In this document: one piece after another, positions 1-12,911 of the stretch
How the letters are laid out: each line of letters opens with the position of its first letter
How positions within the stretch are numbered: the first letter of the stretch is position 1
From: Phoronis australis
Taxonomy: Eukaryota; Phoronida; Phoronidae
Reading direction: 5' to 3'
DNA: 64,000 nt
Assembly: GCA_002633005.1 (NCBI GenBank)
Contig: NMRA01000206.1
Location: forward strand, 142,092-206,091
The notes under the pieces: model-generated
Database searches by the model: none
Told to the model about the DNA's origin: nothing
Seen by the model: the letters and a program-made list of their open reading frames with translations, nothing else
Translations under genes and position numbers: made by a program

Positions 1-228
1 ACAGCAGTCAGACGGAGAACGTCTTGATGTTCCGAAGGATGCCAAAGTTGTGCATTAGTGGCATCGCTTCGTGCGCCGAACGAGAGTGTGGCCGGACCTA
101 GCTCAGCGTGGACCAAGCGATTCTGTCCGGGGCCATTCTGTGTTCTGCCCACCTTGAGGAGTCGTGTTTCGACTCCAGTCAGAGGAGATGTTACGATGAA
201 GGCCTGGTTCAACAAAGGACAATATTTA

Positions 229-470
229 CTATTCACGAAACATCGGCTCTTTATTCTGAGGATCGTCTGTTGGATGACTGGGTTGACTGGCCGAGCCCGG
301 CTTCTCTCGCGGGAGGATCCAGTTCGTATAAGGCCTCAAAGTAGAAAAGTACGCAGCTGAAAACATCTCAAACTCGTTCTCGCTTTCGTGCAACCCCATT
401 TCGTCATCCTGGCCACCATTCTCGCACGTTTTTTCATAGTATTTGTTCATTTCTTTACTCTCCGCCGTAC
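229..470 (-). CDS. Terminal exon of an unrecognised minus-strand gene (gene F)
   Basis: The exon starts after a plausible acceptor (AACAG at 471-475 read on the minus strand) in phase 1 and runs 80 codons to TAG. The peptide is hydrophilic and acidic in its first half (KEMNKYYEKTCENGGQDDEM, then ESENEFEMF) and Pro/Ser rich near the end (EKPGSASQPSHPTDDPQNKE). It has no membrane segment and looks like a flexible C-terminal tail. The exon at 2314-2449 may belong to the same gene, but its phase 0 donor does not join directly to this phase 1 acceptor, so at least one exon is missing between them. I do not recognise the family. The other two frames stop within the exon, which supports this reading. 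Confidence 0.4.
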
Positions 471-2313
471 CTGTTAATGCTAGTCGCTCATCTCTTGTGT
501 TCAACCCATGATGTCACATGGCGGGAAATGTGAAAATTGGCAAAATTGAAAGAGAAATCAAAATTTCGAGCTAATGACACAAAATAATCATGGATTTGGC
601 TAAATTTTGCGTCATACATTTAGTCTGTGGCCACCGGTAATTCGAATCGTGCAAAAATCCATGGTGTGTACTGTTTAAGACATTCGTTTGTTTCCATAAG
701 CTACTGAACACTTCTCTTGGTAAATTCTTTGATAAAAATCTCAAGATTCCAACCAGACCCATTTACTCATTGACACAAAGTGACAGAAGTTGTGTCAAAA
801 TGTGACCACTGGAATTGTAATACAGCTGCAAAACTGCGTCATTCCAACAATGGACGCTTAGACGTTTCATGAGCCCATAAAACAGCTCTAACTATGTCAA
901 TCCTTCTGACAATATCTAGGTCCAGTCCGTGGATTTTGACTTTGGAATACGCACTGGTTTCAAGAAATCTGATTTGAGCAGCATTCCACAAAATTTTAAA
1001 ATGGCGCTAAAAAACTTTAATAGAGCAAACGTTGCTGTTTAATAGGTCCATTATTCCCAAACCCGACAGCTAAGACAATGGTGTACAGAACGGGCGTTAT
1101 CGGATCACTGCGGTGCATGACCTTTGAATTTAGTGAGGCAAGGGAACGTTTGGTCTAGGTGATGGAAAAATGCCAGCTCAAGTTCGGGAAACTACTTCTG
1201 AGTATGATCTGCAATTTGGTTTCAAATACTGCAAAACCTTTGAGATGCCTCTCTCTTACTGGTTTCGGTTTTATTTTATTTATGAAGTTTGATATTTATA
1301 CTAAACTCCGAATAAGCTATATTAGCATGCGATAAGTAAATGTTCGTGTTGTGTTTTTTCAGCGCCAATTATAGCAAAGTGACAATTTTACAGAGTCCGA
1401 AATTCAATGCTAAAAACTAATCATTAAGTCAAAACTTAGTGTGTGCTTGGCGCTAATATTTCTAAATGCCAAGGTTATGTAGGACCGTATCGATAACTTT
1501 AAACTCAGTAAGGTATACATTTTCTGAAAGTAAAATGGCTGTAAAATTTGATCTTTGATTTCTACCAGTTTGCTGTTAATTAGGTAACGTGACCATGTCT
1601 TTATAATAAAATTTAGCAAAAAGAAAGGCACATTGATAGCAAATCAATGGTATAAATAACATGATCAAATTTTATTCGATATAAACATTTCAGATGAGAT
1701 ATTAAAAGCGCTGTTACTGTTTTCTAATGTATCAGTTCGGTTTTGCTATATGCACCTTTAAAGGTTTTTCGTAAAAATAATAAAAAAACATATTTTTGAT
1801 AATCCTAATGATAAAGTGAAATATTCTAAAATCAAATGCGTTTTGAGAGTAGTGCATACACATTAATCACAGTATCTCAGTCAATGAAACAGATCCCACA
1901 GGATTATCAGCGAACATTACACTTTTCGTGGCAGAATGAGTGTTGGGCTGCCTCGAATTGGTCTCCATTACGTCATCATGTTCGGATTCGTCGGATTGTC
2001 GCAAAAAATCAATTGGCACGAAACACATGCAACGGGGCGCTTTTATAATGTATCGTTATCTGACGAGTGTACGATGCAGCATTTATTCATGTCAGTCATT
2101 ATTGTTACGAAGTGACTGCCTTCAAGTCGTCAGTTTAGAATATCGGCTAAACTCATCATCCCCATCCAAAACACTCAGAGATCAGACAAACTGTGGAGAC
2201 CTCGTTGGTGGAAGCACTTCGGAATAGCAAATAACTAGTACCATACAAGAGGTTTGTCGACTTTGATATATTCTGACCCATTCTTGACCATAGTTAGACC
2301 TCCAGTGACTTAC
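471..2313. other. Presumed intron / non-coding stretch
   Basis: AT-rich sequence without a convincing exon. A weak minus-strand candidate lies near 1050-1160, preceded by a pyrimidine-rich acceptor and reading ..DPITPVLYTIVLAVGFGNNG, which is hydrophobic. No good donor follows it, so it is not called. Confidence 0.3.
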
Positions 2314-2449
2314 ATGTAGCAAAGAAGGCTGGTCCTCCCAACGAAGGCACAGATTGGTCCCATCGTCAAAACAATTCATTTTCTTAAAACGCTCGGCTAC
2401 AAGAGGAGACATGCCATCCCTGCCAAACATCTCGATCTTTGAGTACCAC
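2314..2449 (-). CDS. Internal exon of an unrecognised minus-strand gene (gene F)
   Basis: The exon is bounded by a clean acceptor (GTGCTATAG) and a consensus donor (CTACAT|GTAAGTC). It is 136 nt, phase 2 in and phase 0 out, open in this frame only. The peptide begins WYSKIEMFGRDGMSPLVAER and continues FKKMNCFDDGTNLCLRWEDQ, a balanced soluble composition with two cysteines. I do not recognise the domain. It may belong with the tail exon at 229-470, or to a separate gene. Confidence 0.45.
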
Positions 2450-3470
2450 CTATAGCACACTAAATATGTTTTGAAGTGAATATACCCATACACGAGTGGT
2501 GGAGCTTGTCATTATTCACGAGCTTCTTTCATTGACTTCTTTCCAACGCCATTCACACGTGGAGTTAAGGAATAAAGTATGCCTAACTGACATGCACAGT
2601 ATATTTAAACATTTACAAGGGCATGCTTCTGCATACCCGTGACGACATTCTTAGGTTTGACATTGCTTGCTGACAGAATGACGCTACAGATAAACAGAAA
2701 CACAGACGAGTACTAAACTGTCAGGAAATGTATTAAAACCTTGTTGATACCAGTAGTTTGAAACCTCCCTTCCTCATTACATGGGATCTGTAGGTGGCGC
2801 TGAACGCCTGTGAACCAAAGGCCTGATCACCGTCTGGCGGGATAAAAAATTTCAATAAGGCGTGCCTATATATCGAAAGTCAGTCATTCCAATGGCAGCA
2901 AAGTTCATCAGTTAATCTCGTTAATTCCGTGTCAAATTTCTGTATTGTTTGGAAAGTTACGAAAGCAACTTATGATCACAATGTTTCAACTATGTCTTTT
3001 CATATTTCTTACAGTAGATGCAGTGAAACACGAAACAACATTGTAAGCAGAAATAGGCGTTTATTGGGACCAGTGCAATTTCATAGTTGATACTGCACGT
3101 GATGCTCAGCTCCAAAGTCCTAAACAAGAAAGGTCAAATGCAAGATCAGAAACACGGTGATAGAAAATGAAAAAGGCAAGTGATTCTCAACAGACATGTC
3201 ATTTTTCTGTAATGTTTTCTATCCTATTTACCTTTATTTATACATGTCAACTATGATTTTAGAAAAATGTCGGGGATAGGTGAATTGACACACACTGCCT
3301 CAAATCTATCCGCCAATTTGGATAACCTAAGGGCCAAGTTACGTTTTATCTTTTTTGCTACGAATTTTAATGAGCCCATTGGACCGAGTTAAGCAATCAC
3401 AGTGCGTCAATGAAATTATTTTTGAGTTATTCAAGCGTGATACTCTCCTATATAATCCCTGCATGTACGT

Positions 3471-3472
<2 letters not shown>

Positions 3473-3509
<37 letters not shown>
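3473..3509. repeat. (AT)n microsatellite
   Basis: Uninterrupted alternating AT of about 36 bases, flanked by ACAT and ACACAC. ORFs here that translate to (YI)n are artefacts. Confidence 0.95.
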
Positions 3510-3514
<5 letters not shown>

Positions 3515-3669
3515 GCTCAATGTATTTCGAGCAATGCGTGGTATTTGATGTACAGTATTAAATACGCTGTATCGAATGAAAACGATGAACATTTAACTTT
3601 GTAGCAAGAGCCACCTAGTGACTTTCTGAAGAACTGCATGCACAACTGTTCTCAGGAAAGAAACAATAG

Positions 3670-4785
3670 GGAGGTTTCGCAAAGCGACGTGAACGTAGAT
3701 TATGACGCATATTTTATTGCGCGTGCCGATTCACGTTACGGTAACAAAAAAGGTTTCGCAACAGCTAAATTTTTACGTGAAGTACAAAGTGAACGTGAAC
3801 TTAATATGTGAGCAGAGGATGTCCAATTATCATGGGATATAATATGTACATCCTGATATTAGATAGGTTTGGCAAAACGACGTGAAAATGAGTTATCATG
3901 CATAATTTCCGCGTCATACATGCCATTGTTGGCAGTGTCGTATTCCTGTTAATGTTTGCGTATTTTACAAGAATACAGGGAGATTCACTTCGTTATAAAC
4001 GCAAACCTGTGGCCTCTTTTTATTCTTATTTGGAAAGACATCGAAATGGTTGTAATTTTGATAGGTTTCTCAGTCTTACTTCTTTGGTTCAGTATAAAAT
4101 GAACGTAATTTTGTGTTCATTATTGATTTCTTCATGCTTAATTTGCATGCATCTACTAAACTGAAAATAAATTACGCATTATAAAAGTAAACCATTTTTC
4201 GCAGGGGTCTGTAATAACGACTTTTCTCACATGCAACATACATCCGGCATACCTGTGGCAGAATGGAATACCGTGAAATACAATAAATTAAAGCAAAACC
4301 TGTTTCGTTCTGCAAAACGTACATGTACACCTGAACCGATTGTCTATCAACATTCTCAAAGAAAAACATGATGCAGAGCTCAAAGTACGAGAGCAAGAGG
4401 TAAGATTGGAATGGGAAACGTTGATAATGGAGAGGAAAGAAAGGAACGGGACGCTACCTGTAGATCACATGATGTTAAATCTCATCGCAAAATTAACTTA
4501 CAAAATTTGACTAAATTGTATTGCCTGATTTGTGTTAGATGTTTTGAGAATGAAAATAAAATGTTGCTTTCGCAGAGTGATTTGTAAGTAGTTTGTTCTC
4601 CAGCGGACATGCACAACTAGGATATCTGGACACCCTGAGCTCAATTATTCGGTTCACGTTTACTTTCACGTTCACGTTAAAATTTAGCTGTTGTGATACC
4701 CATTTTTCTTACGGTAACGTGAATCGGCACGCGCAATTATATATGCGTGAATGTTCACTTTCACGTCGCTTTGCAAAAATTCTCC
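3670..4785. mobile_element. Terminal-inverted-repeat DNA element, copy 1 (~1.1 kb)
   Basis: The left end reads GAGGTTTCGCAAAGCGACGT and continues to a GATTCACGTTACGGTAAC block. The right end carries the inverse (GTAACGTGAATCGGCACGCG ... CACGTCGCTTTGCAAAAATT). The inverted repeats are about 75 bp and imperfect. No transposase ORF is visible, so the copy is non-autonomous. The internal stretch at 3890-4030 matches 40970-41120, and right-end sequence recurs at 5921-5964 and 41585-41652. I could not fix an exact target-site duplication. Confidence 0.7.
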
Positions 4786-5920
4786 GCTATAGATATGCAA
4801 GATAGAAATTCCTCACATGACCTGGAATTTGTTACGACAAGACTGGTTAATAACACCGAGTACGTAATTTTTTGATATTACATGGGCGAAACACAAAGTA
4901 GTGCAAAGTAGAAATCCATACGCCTCACAATTTATCGTCCGCTCTGCAAAACACTAAACAACCATACGCGCGCCAACCAATCAATGCCGTTATTTTGATA
5001 AAGTGACAAAGTTATCATTGAAAAATCGCAACTGTACGTACTCCAAGTAGAAAGGACGTGCAAACAACTTCTTAAACGGACCCATCTTTGGCGGCAAATT
5101 CCATATCCACATTCATTCAAACGGAGACGAGCCTCAACTCAAGAAACGCGGCGAGGCTGTCTACATCTGCTGTCCCAAATTCAATTCAACGTTCACGCGC
5201 GGGGAAGCCTTGCTGGCTGTTTTTATGAACATTTTTTTTTTGGTTTTAATACTACAACTTCAAAGACTTAGATTCTAACTTGAATAACTGTTACGAAAAC
5301 TGAACGCAGTTTACAATTGTTAAGCTTAAAATAAAACTATCAACAAAAAGTAATTGAATTACTTTACAAGCATGTTTTTACACGGCGAGTTTTTCGTCAA
5401 AAAATACCGTTTTTTCACTGCAAGCCTTAGGATTTTGACAACATTTCCAAGAGATTTTGCCCAGGTCATAAACCTGTGACACGTGTAGGATTCTCTATAT
5501 ATTATATTGAACGTGAAAAAGTCGTTCCAACTCTTAGAATGCGAAAATTATTTGCAATTTAAAATAAATAGATGCAATTAAATTAAGCATGTAAAAAGTT
5601 TGACAACACAAAAGTCATGTTTGTTCAAAATCCACTCTAGTTCGACGATATCCAGAGAACACCGGAAGAATAAGGATTTTGGGAAAAAGCCTTCCTTCAG
5701 CTTGACTTTAAGAACATTTATGTGCAAAAGAATCGTGTTCATTCTATACCGGAACAAAGAAGAAAGATTGAGAACCCAATCAAAATAAAAATCATGTCGA
5801 TGTCATGCCAAATAAGCATTAAAAAGGGGCCACAGCTTTCACGTTTTGTGTAAAATACGTACATGTAAACACTATAGGGATTACGTCAAATCCAAGAAAG
5901 ACATGTATGACCCGGAATCA
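4786..5920. other. Non-coding, AT-rich
   Basis: No supported exon, RNA gene or repeat seen. Short ORFs here lack splice context and codon bias. Confidence 0.3.
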
Positions 5921-5964
5921 TATATGCGTGATTATTCACGTTAACGTCGCTTTGCGAAACCTCT
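5921..5964. repeat. Solo end of the TIR element family
   Basis: The sequence TATGCGTGATTATTCACG..ACGTCGCTTTGCGAAACCTC repeats the right terminus of the element at 3670-4785. No matching left end was found nearby, so this is a fragment. Confidence 0.6.
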
Positions 5965-6409
5965 CGACTTTGTAAATAACTTGCGGCTTTAAAGAAAACA
6001 CGACACCTTGCAGATTGTCGAAATGACTTTATTTCTAAACTTCTATGGAAACAATGAAATAAACTATACACTGTACATTTCAAAGCTAAGTAATAGACAT
6101 TGGCCCATTTTTGTCTATCAAAAAATATTTATCTGCAACTTTCGGAAAGACAGTTGGGGTAATTAGATAATGCCAATTTTTTGTTAATGTCACCGGATCC
6201 TGAATTTTTAGTAAATAATGTAACTATAGCAAACGGCACCAAAGGTCCAATTAATTATAATATTTAAAAATGTAAAATTTTGTATCAATGTCGGACATAA
6301 TGATCCACAGCAATTCTGAGGGATTCATATTCTATAATCTTAGTCTTTATAGGGTAGAAAACTCTTGAATCATTGAAATTATTTCCTTGTAGGTTTAACA
6401 AGCCATTTA

Positions 6410-6870
6410 TGTCGCGGTGGACAGGATTGTTCATCCATGAACAACCACGTTCCTTACAATATCTCTTTTTATCACTCCGGCTGGTTTGCTCACTCAGCTT
6501 GTCTGGAACCTGCTTGGCAGATTTTTACAGCCCAGTTGGCTGTTTGGTGTACCTCTTGATACATTATATGATATTTAACCATTAGGGTGTTTGTACCCAT
6601 TTAGTACTTGCTACTGAATTTGCTGTCTCGACCCACTTAATATACAATCGGTCAATACCTATTTGGTAATATGTACCCATTTGGTACTGTGGAAATTAGT
6701 ATCCGATACTCAATTACACATTGGGTAACTTAAATATGTGTGTTATATCTTGTAATTTAGGAACTCATCTGGTTCCTCTTATGAAATATTTATTTGTAGT
6801 GCTCTGACCCTGAAATTCCCAATACAACTTAAAATATACTTTATTCTTGTTGTTTTATTTGTCCCCAATA
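6410..6870 (+). mobile_element. Dispersed 0.5-kb repeat, copy 1
   Basis: This block aligns almost end to end with 12391-12902. Both start at GCGGTGGACAGGATTGTTCA and end TTGTTTTATTTGTCCCCAA. Copy 1 lacks about 36 bp near its start that copy 2 has. The interior contains several variants of the near-palindrome GTACCCATTTGGTAC. No protein is encoded. It could be a solo LTR or a non-autonomous DNA element. Confidence 0.75.
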
Positions 6871-8095
6871 ACTCTGGTCCACTTTGTTAGTTTTCGTCCG
6901 TTGGTTACACTTTCAGTGACATCATACAATGTACCAATAGTCCATTTCAGGTAATGACTATGAAGCAGTTGATAATAGTGGCAGTACCCCTGTGGTTAAA
7001 GTTTTTAGAATTAAAATTTTTCCTTAAACTGTCAAGCATGCAAAATGATAATTACTTATCAATTAAGGAAATTATATTTTGCTTCAGGTACCACCATCAA
7101 GAACTGATAACGGCTTTTCGAATCATATCACTCCCATGCAATCCAATTCGAAAAACGGCGGCATTGTCAAAAGTTTTATTGGCAGTAAATTTCATAATGA
7201 AATCCAACATCGGAACAAATGAATACAAACAAACTTCACGCATGCGCAGCGTAATTTCAGCAGCGCGTGATCGAAGTTGGCATTCCAGGGCTAGACTTCC
7301 ATGGTACCAATGAAGCGTGATGTTACCGTGGAAACGGAACTGTTAACAGTCTCTGCAAACACAAAACACTGATAAAACGTTTACCGGACACAAAAACCGC
7401 GTCAAGAAAACTGAACTACGGAAACAATCACTTGCAGGAATTACTAACAAATAAACAATTGCCGCCTGCAACCGTTTTACTCCTGTTGTGGGAACCATTG
7501 ACGCATTTGATGGGCTGGAATGGTTCTTCGTTGAGGTAAGTCTATTTTCACATCTTTTGACTTTCTCCGATGCTCGAAAACGGGTGAGAATGAATTCAAT
7601 TTGAGATCTGTTTTTGAAGAAATAGTGAATGTGGTATCTGTATTTTTTATACATGCTAACTTTTTCAAAGCAAGAAGTCCATCTGAGACGAACAGGTACG
7701 ATATGGGATTTGGGCTTTTTTTGCCTTTTAACTCCATGTGCGACAAATCATCACGTTTCTAAGTGTGGTGTTGTGTATGAGTTTCTATGCCCTATAAACG
7801 AATGACTTCGTTCAAACGTCAAACAATGTTACATTTGTCAAACGGTTTGCAGTCTTTCCCGTTGGTTATCTAGGCATCTTCAAACTGGCGTCATCCGAGA
7901 TCATTTTCTGCAATGTCACGAACGTAAAATCACCCGTCATAGATTGTGGAAAACGCGTCAATTCGGTACGTAGAGCACGATGTGCTGTGATTGAAATTAA
8001 AGTCCCTTTTGATTGCATTTGAGAAGTCTGTTTTGAATGAGCAGCAAAGAGGGAGCGCCGCACGTTACACTTTTTGCGTGACTTTCCTGTTACCC
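6871..8095. other. Non-coding stretch
   Basis: No supported gene. CATGCGCAG near 7241 resembles an NRF-1-type motif. The nearby phrase TTGGCATTCCAGGGCTAGA at about 7277 recurs at about 44185 (GTTGGCATACCAGGGCTAGA), which points to an unclassified dispersed repeat. Confidence 0.3.
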
Positions 8096-8114
8096 CNCCC
8101 CCCCCCCCCCCCCT
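8096..8114. repeat. Poly-C tract with one ambiguous base
   Basis: About 18 C residues including one N. The exact length is probably unreliable in the assembly. Confidence 0.9.
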
Positions 8115-8904
8115 TCATTTGTCATTCTTTGCAGTATTTTACATCTGCCGTGTCCCACTGTCCAGCTTATATTTTGTGATGGCATTACTGCGTCATTTTA
8201 TATCCATTTGAGAATGAAACAAGTATGTTTCGAAATATCGTGAACTTTTTAATTACAATGTATGTCGCTAGATCACTTTCTTCATCTATGTTCCGTTGAG
8301 AGTAGAGTTTTATTCCGAACCTATGAACAAAACGGAATAAAGACTGTCAACAACGAAAAGTGTCGTGTGTTTAATCAATTCTGCATATCAGAAAACTTGC
8401 TCCGGAATTATAGTCCTTTTCAAGATTTGCTTACATTTTCTGATGTGATTTTAAACAAAAAAGATTCTAGGTGAAAATGATGGGTGTACAGATCTCAAAC
8501 AGACTCGAGTAAAGAACAAAACCTACTTTGTTTTTCTGTCTAATGTGAAATTCACATGTCACGTGAACAATTTCAAGAGGGTGGTTTCTTCAATGCACTG
8601 GACCTTCGTTGGCAACTAAAATTTTGCACACAAATTCAAGGACATCAGCTTTCACTTATGCAGAGGCGTTCATACTGAACACGATACTTTTCAGCGATAA
8701 TGCCGCATTGGCACGACCAAAAGCATGGGATTTGGGTCAAGCGATTGCTTTGGTCTGCATTGTATTGCGCCAAGAACAAAATTATATCTGTATCTTTTAC
8801 TCAAATAGTCCAACGCAAAGCAGAACACTCAATGAATCTGAAAGTGTAATTGCGCAACTAGATCGAAATCCCAGAGGATTTTTGGGCATGAAAAGGGAAC
8901 CAAT

Positions 8905-8914
8905 TTTGTTGTTT

Positions 8915-8955
<41 letters not shown>
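8905..8955. repeat. (GTT)n microsatellite
   Basis: About 16 GTT units. The poly-leucine ORF on plus and poly-threonine ORF on minus are translation artefacts. Confidence 0.95.
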
Positions 8956-9636
8956 ATTGATGTAATATGCTTTAATTTAAAAAAATCGTCGATGCAATTG
9001 TGCAAAAAATAAATGAATCTCAAAGCGCGTAAAATTGGACAGGGAAATGGGCAATTCTCACTAAGGTCAACTTAAGCTGTGGTTGATAGGACATTATAGT
9101 CAAGAAAAGTAGTTTTCTGATGGAGATCATCGTCGGCGTGAAATCGAAACTGCAACACCTGCAACTGCAGTCTAACAGTCTTCTGGTGGAGTTTAACCCC
9201 ACTTGACATTTAAGGGAATTCAAAAAAACGAATTTTGGTGTTATGTAGGTCTGATACAACTAATAAATTCATGAAGTCCGTCGCATCCATCACTTATACT
9301 GAAATGCGTTTGTCGGCCTTAATCCCTTTAAGCAGAGCCTAGTGTTGGCCGGGAGAACGCGCCTGAGCTTGAGAATTAGTGAATTTCTTGCCACGTGCAT
9401 GTACATACAGGTAGAATGTACGTAGATAAATCTGTGACTGAAAGTGATTGGTCCACTCCCCCATTGCACATGTCGTGCACTCAGTATTAGTTCATGGCAA
9501 AATCGTGCTTTGTGGCAAATGTTGTTTTGTTTCGGGATTTGGCTCTTCATTTTTGTTCGGCAGAAGCATTCCACCACTAAAATTGCCTTGCATGTAATAG
9601 TTGATGAACACAATGCTCTTGGTTTCGAAAGGTAGA

Positions 9637-10240
9637 CGGATGGGTTGATCTAGCTTAAGTCTGACGTTTGGATGTTTCTAGCGGGGTTAATATACAACCG
9701 TATTTGCCTGGTGGAGTTCATTCATTATACATGTACATGTACATGAGGTTATGTTGAATATTTTGCAACCGAATTTATGTGGTTATCTCTAAGGTTGATC
9801 TAGCTCAATTTTGGCACCCCGTTACTTTCATCTGGCAGGGTCACCCCACTGCGGCAGTTGTCTGGCGTAAACATGTAACTGCTGCGCCGCGTGGAGTGGT
9901 CTGGGATATTGGCCTATTACTGTTAGTTGCATCGTGTTACCTGGTGGGTTGGGCTAGCTCAAGTCTGACATTTGGACCTGTCTGGCGAGGGTAATCCACC
10001 ACTGTATAATTTTGGCGGTGCTTATTCTTAATACATTGGTCTTTGCTGAATAATTTTAACCTGTTTCTTGCGGTAACCTCTTGGGTTGATGTGGCTCAAT
10101 TTTGGCATCATTTACATGTATAACGGTGTGGCTGATGTTCTCTTCAACTGAAATTGCCTGGCAGTGCTTAATTTGATACGGTGAATTTAGTAGCAGGTGT
10201 CGCACATATCTTAAGTCGTTACCAGAAAAATTGACCTTGC
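9637..10240 (+). repeat. Diverged ~150-bp tandem repeat
   Basis: The phrase GGTTGATCTAGCTCAATTTT or a close variant recurs at about 9637, 9795, 9945 and 10083, a spacing of roughly 140-160 bases. Each unit carries a second block like TCTGGCAGGGTCACCCCAC. An inverted relative lies at 63116-63212. Units are too diverged to date by eye and no ORF is conserved between them. Confidence 0.65.
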
Positions 10241-10661
10241 TCAATTGTTGAATGTCATTTTCATGGCTCCCCTGACCACACCCACTAGAGCGAGCCTGCC
10301 AGATGGCAATTTCCTCCAGGGTGTAGCATTGAGATACCCATGGATCACTCTAGCGTCAAAGAAAATTGGTTACATTTCCATGCCCAAAAAACCCCTGGCA
10401 CTTAATGAGCGGATACTCAATTTCCAAACATGATGCAGATGATAACAGTGCCTCATATTGGATTCATGTGCGGAAGCACTTCTGTGAGACCTTCGCTCAA
10501 GTCTATAACGGCTTCAGAATCTGACTCTGTCAAAAATTCAAGTGGCATTTATGTTTATCTATTCCGATGCGTAAAATAACTCGTCAATAGCCTACATAAC
10601 AAGAACAAAGTTTGAATTAAAACATTTTGAAAGATTGCAAACCATGTCATATGGCTTACAT

Positions 10662-11038
10662 TTATTTCGTGCGGAAATGAACACCTACGAAGAAACACAG
10701 AGCCACAAAAATGAAACTATGCGAAGGCTTGGCGGCAGACGACACTTTTTGAAACGAACAGTCCTGCGTAGAAGAAACAACTAGTAGCCCGTGAAGGTAT
10801 TTGTTACGTTCGCCTTCCGTAGATTTGGTGCGAAGATCAACGCACTTGTTCCTTAACAGCGCCTTGAGACCAGTGAAGTAAGAGTAGCACCTATCCCTGA
10901 ACTCCGCGCCGTTAAAGTAGGTGTTGAAATGGGACAAGTCGCCGTAAGCACAAGTGCTGGTATAGTTCTCTCGCACGTATGAAGATCGCGCCCGGTCGAT
11001 TGGTGACTTGCTTTTCGGATCATTGATGTCCGTAGTAA
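10662..11038 (-). CDS. Gene A, last exon: cysteine-rich C-terminus with GPI-type tail
   Basis: The exon starts at the acceptor TTTTCCAG|TT in phase 1 and encodes 124 residues to TAA. Four cysteines occur in the first 90 residues (STCAYGD, DRCYSYF, NKCVDL, QDCSFQ). It ends with a small-residue stretch (SSAAKPS) and a hydrophobic run (FIFVALCFFVGVHF), the layout of a GPI-attachment signal. AATAAA overlaps the stop codon and could serve as a poly(A) signal. By analogy with genes C and D this is probably the conserved extracellular C-terminal domain of the family, although the cysteine spacing differs. A glycosylation motif NYTST is present. The product is inferred to be a GPI-anchored cell-surface protein of unknown role. 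Confidence 0.7.
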
Positions 11039-11913
11039 CTGGAAAATCATACACACGTAACCATCGCAATTCAGATTAAGCGGCAGACAACATTACTTTG
11101 TAAGGGAAGCTATAAAACCGTTTTTTTCTTTTCTCGAGTGAGCTCAACAGCCTACTGTATTTCAAGGGGGTGGCTCGTTATCCGCTATCCTGTAGATGTG
11201 CTTAGACACTAGTTGTGGATTGGTCACCAGAATCTGTGCGCTGTGAAATGTTGCATTGCTAAAAAGCTTTGATCTGCAAAATAACCTTGGCAGTTGAAAG
11301 AAAAAATGGTGTGTGCATTACCGGCGTTTTTACATCGTGACTCCAATGAAAGCTAATGCTATAGACATTATATACCTTCTCACGGCAGGGACAGTGTTGT
11401 TTCCAGAGATTGTGATCTAAAAAGCTACCCTAACTAGAGGATTGAGGGGTCCAATTATGCATTCACTAGATACTGAAGCCGCCCGAACGAATGTCATTAA
11501 AAATACACACAAAAACGATCAAAAATCGAACTTGCATTGGCACATGATGTTGATATCTTAAACAGGGCGATAAGCAGTGTTTTGTCCCAATTATACGTAC
11601 ATGTATCTTTGAGTAAACCTTTATTTGAGACGATGTTGATTGTCATTCACCAAACCTCAAAGTCAATCAACAAGTTTATACTCTCTATTAAGTCTTCACA
11701 AACGTGTCCGTCAGTGACGTTTATCGAACTAGTTGACGGCTGTTGGGACACGCCCCCAGGATGAACTTTTAATGGCGAGTTTAAGCTCCATGAGATGTGT
11801 TGCTTGTTAAATGGCAAGGGACCGAACAAACTTAAGATGAAAGGAACAACATGAAGCAGAGTATAACTCTAATATACAATCATTGTCTTCTGACAACTAA
11901 CAACCCTTCTCAC
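11039..11913 (-). other. Intron of gene A
   Basis: Lies between a G|GTGAGA donor and a TTTTCCAG acceptor of the same phase. No other feature seen. Confidence 0.55.
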
Positions 11914-12009
11914 CAGCATCCTTGTTGTTGAGCCTGTATGTGAAACCTTTAAATTCCACCCACTTGGTGTCGCCGTTTACTGAGTACGTCTCGACATTGT
12001 ATTCGCCGT
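11914..12009 (-). CDS. Gene A, exon 7
   Basis: This 96-nt exon has acceptor CTTTCAG, donor GATGCTG|GTGAGA, and phase 1 on both sides, so it could be skipped without shifting frame. The peptide, starting GEYNVETYSVNGDTKWVEFK, is rich in aromatic and polar residues typical of beta strands. It contains no cysteine. It links the LDLa-like module to the C-terminal domain. Confidence 0.65.
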
Positions 12010-12381
12010 CTGAAAGTTTGTAAGGTTTGAATTTACATGAGATATGAATCCTAAAAGATCATCAAGGAAGAAAAACAACGAGACCTATCACAGATTGCTT
12101 TTCAACCCAGGTTCGGTCCGCACCAATATTGCTGGCGTGGAATTTAGAGATGTATGGCATTTTTTGTGAAGTGAGATACATTTACACTGACGCCACTGCT
12201 TCTTAGCATACATCAGCGATGCTTCAAGTCAATTGACAGTTCCGACAAATGCGGTTGAAGATCACGCCTGCCATGTAGTTGGAAAGTCCTGCAAGCGCAA
12301 AGTCAATTTGGCAAGACTACTGCAGCACACATTCCCTCCGATTTTGTTTGACAACCTTTCACGGAAACTATAGAGCTACAT

Positions 12382-12911
12382 TAATCACCAGGTTGTGGCG
12401 GTGGACAGGATTGTTCATCCATGAACAACCCTGCCCATGTGGCACATACTGAGCCACAACACCACGGTCCTTACAATATCTCTTTTTATCACTCCGGCTG
12501 GTCTGCTCACCCAGCTTGTCCGGAACCCTGCTTTGCAGGTTGTTATAGCCCAGTTGGCTGTTTAGTGTACCCACTTGGTACTTTATATGATATTTGCCCA
12601 TTTGGCAGTTTGTACCCACTTGGTACTTGTTATTGAATTTGCCGTTTTGCTCGACCCAGTTGGTAGGCAATCGGCCAATACCCATTTGGTATTATGTACC
12701 CATTTGGTACTATTGCTAACCTGTGCCACTTAGCATCCGATACTCAATTGTACTTTGGGTATCGGAAATGTGTGTGTTATCTCTTGTAATTAAGGAACCC
12801 ATCTGGTTCCTTCTGTGAAATATTTATGTGTAGAGCTGTGACCCTGAAATTCCCAATACAACTTAAAATATACATTATTCTTGTTGTTTTATTTGTCCCC
12901 AATAATCACCA
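12382..12911 (+). mobile_element. Dispersed 0.5-kb repeat, copy 2, with 9-bp duplication
   Basis: Same repeat as 6410-6870. This copy (12391-12902) is flanked by identical TAATCACCA at 12382-12390 and 12903-12911, a probable target-site duplication. It lies in the intron of gene A between exons 6 and 7. It contains the extra segment with a small palindrome (TGTGGCACATACTGAGCCACA region). No coding capacity is visible. Confidence 0.75.
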
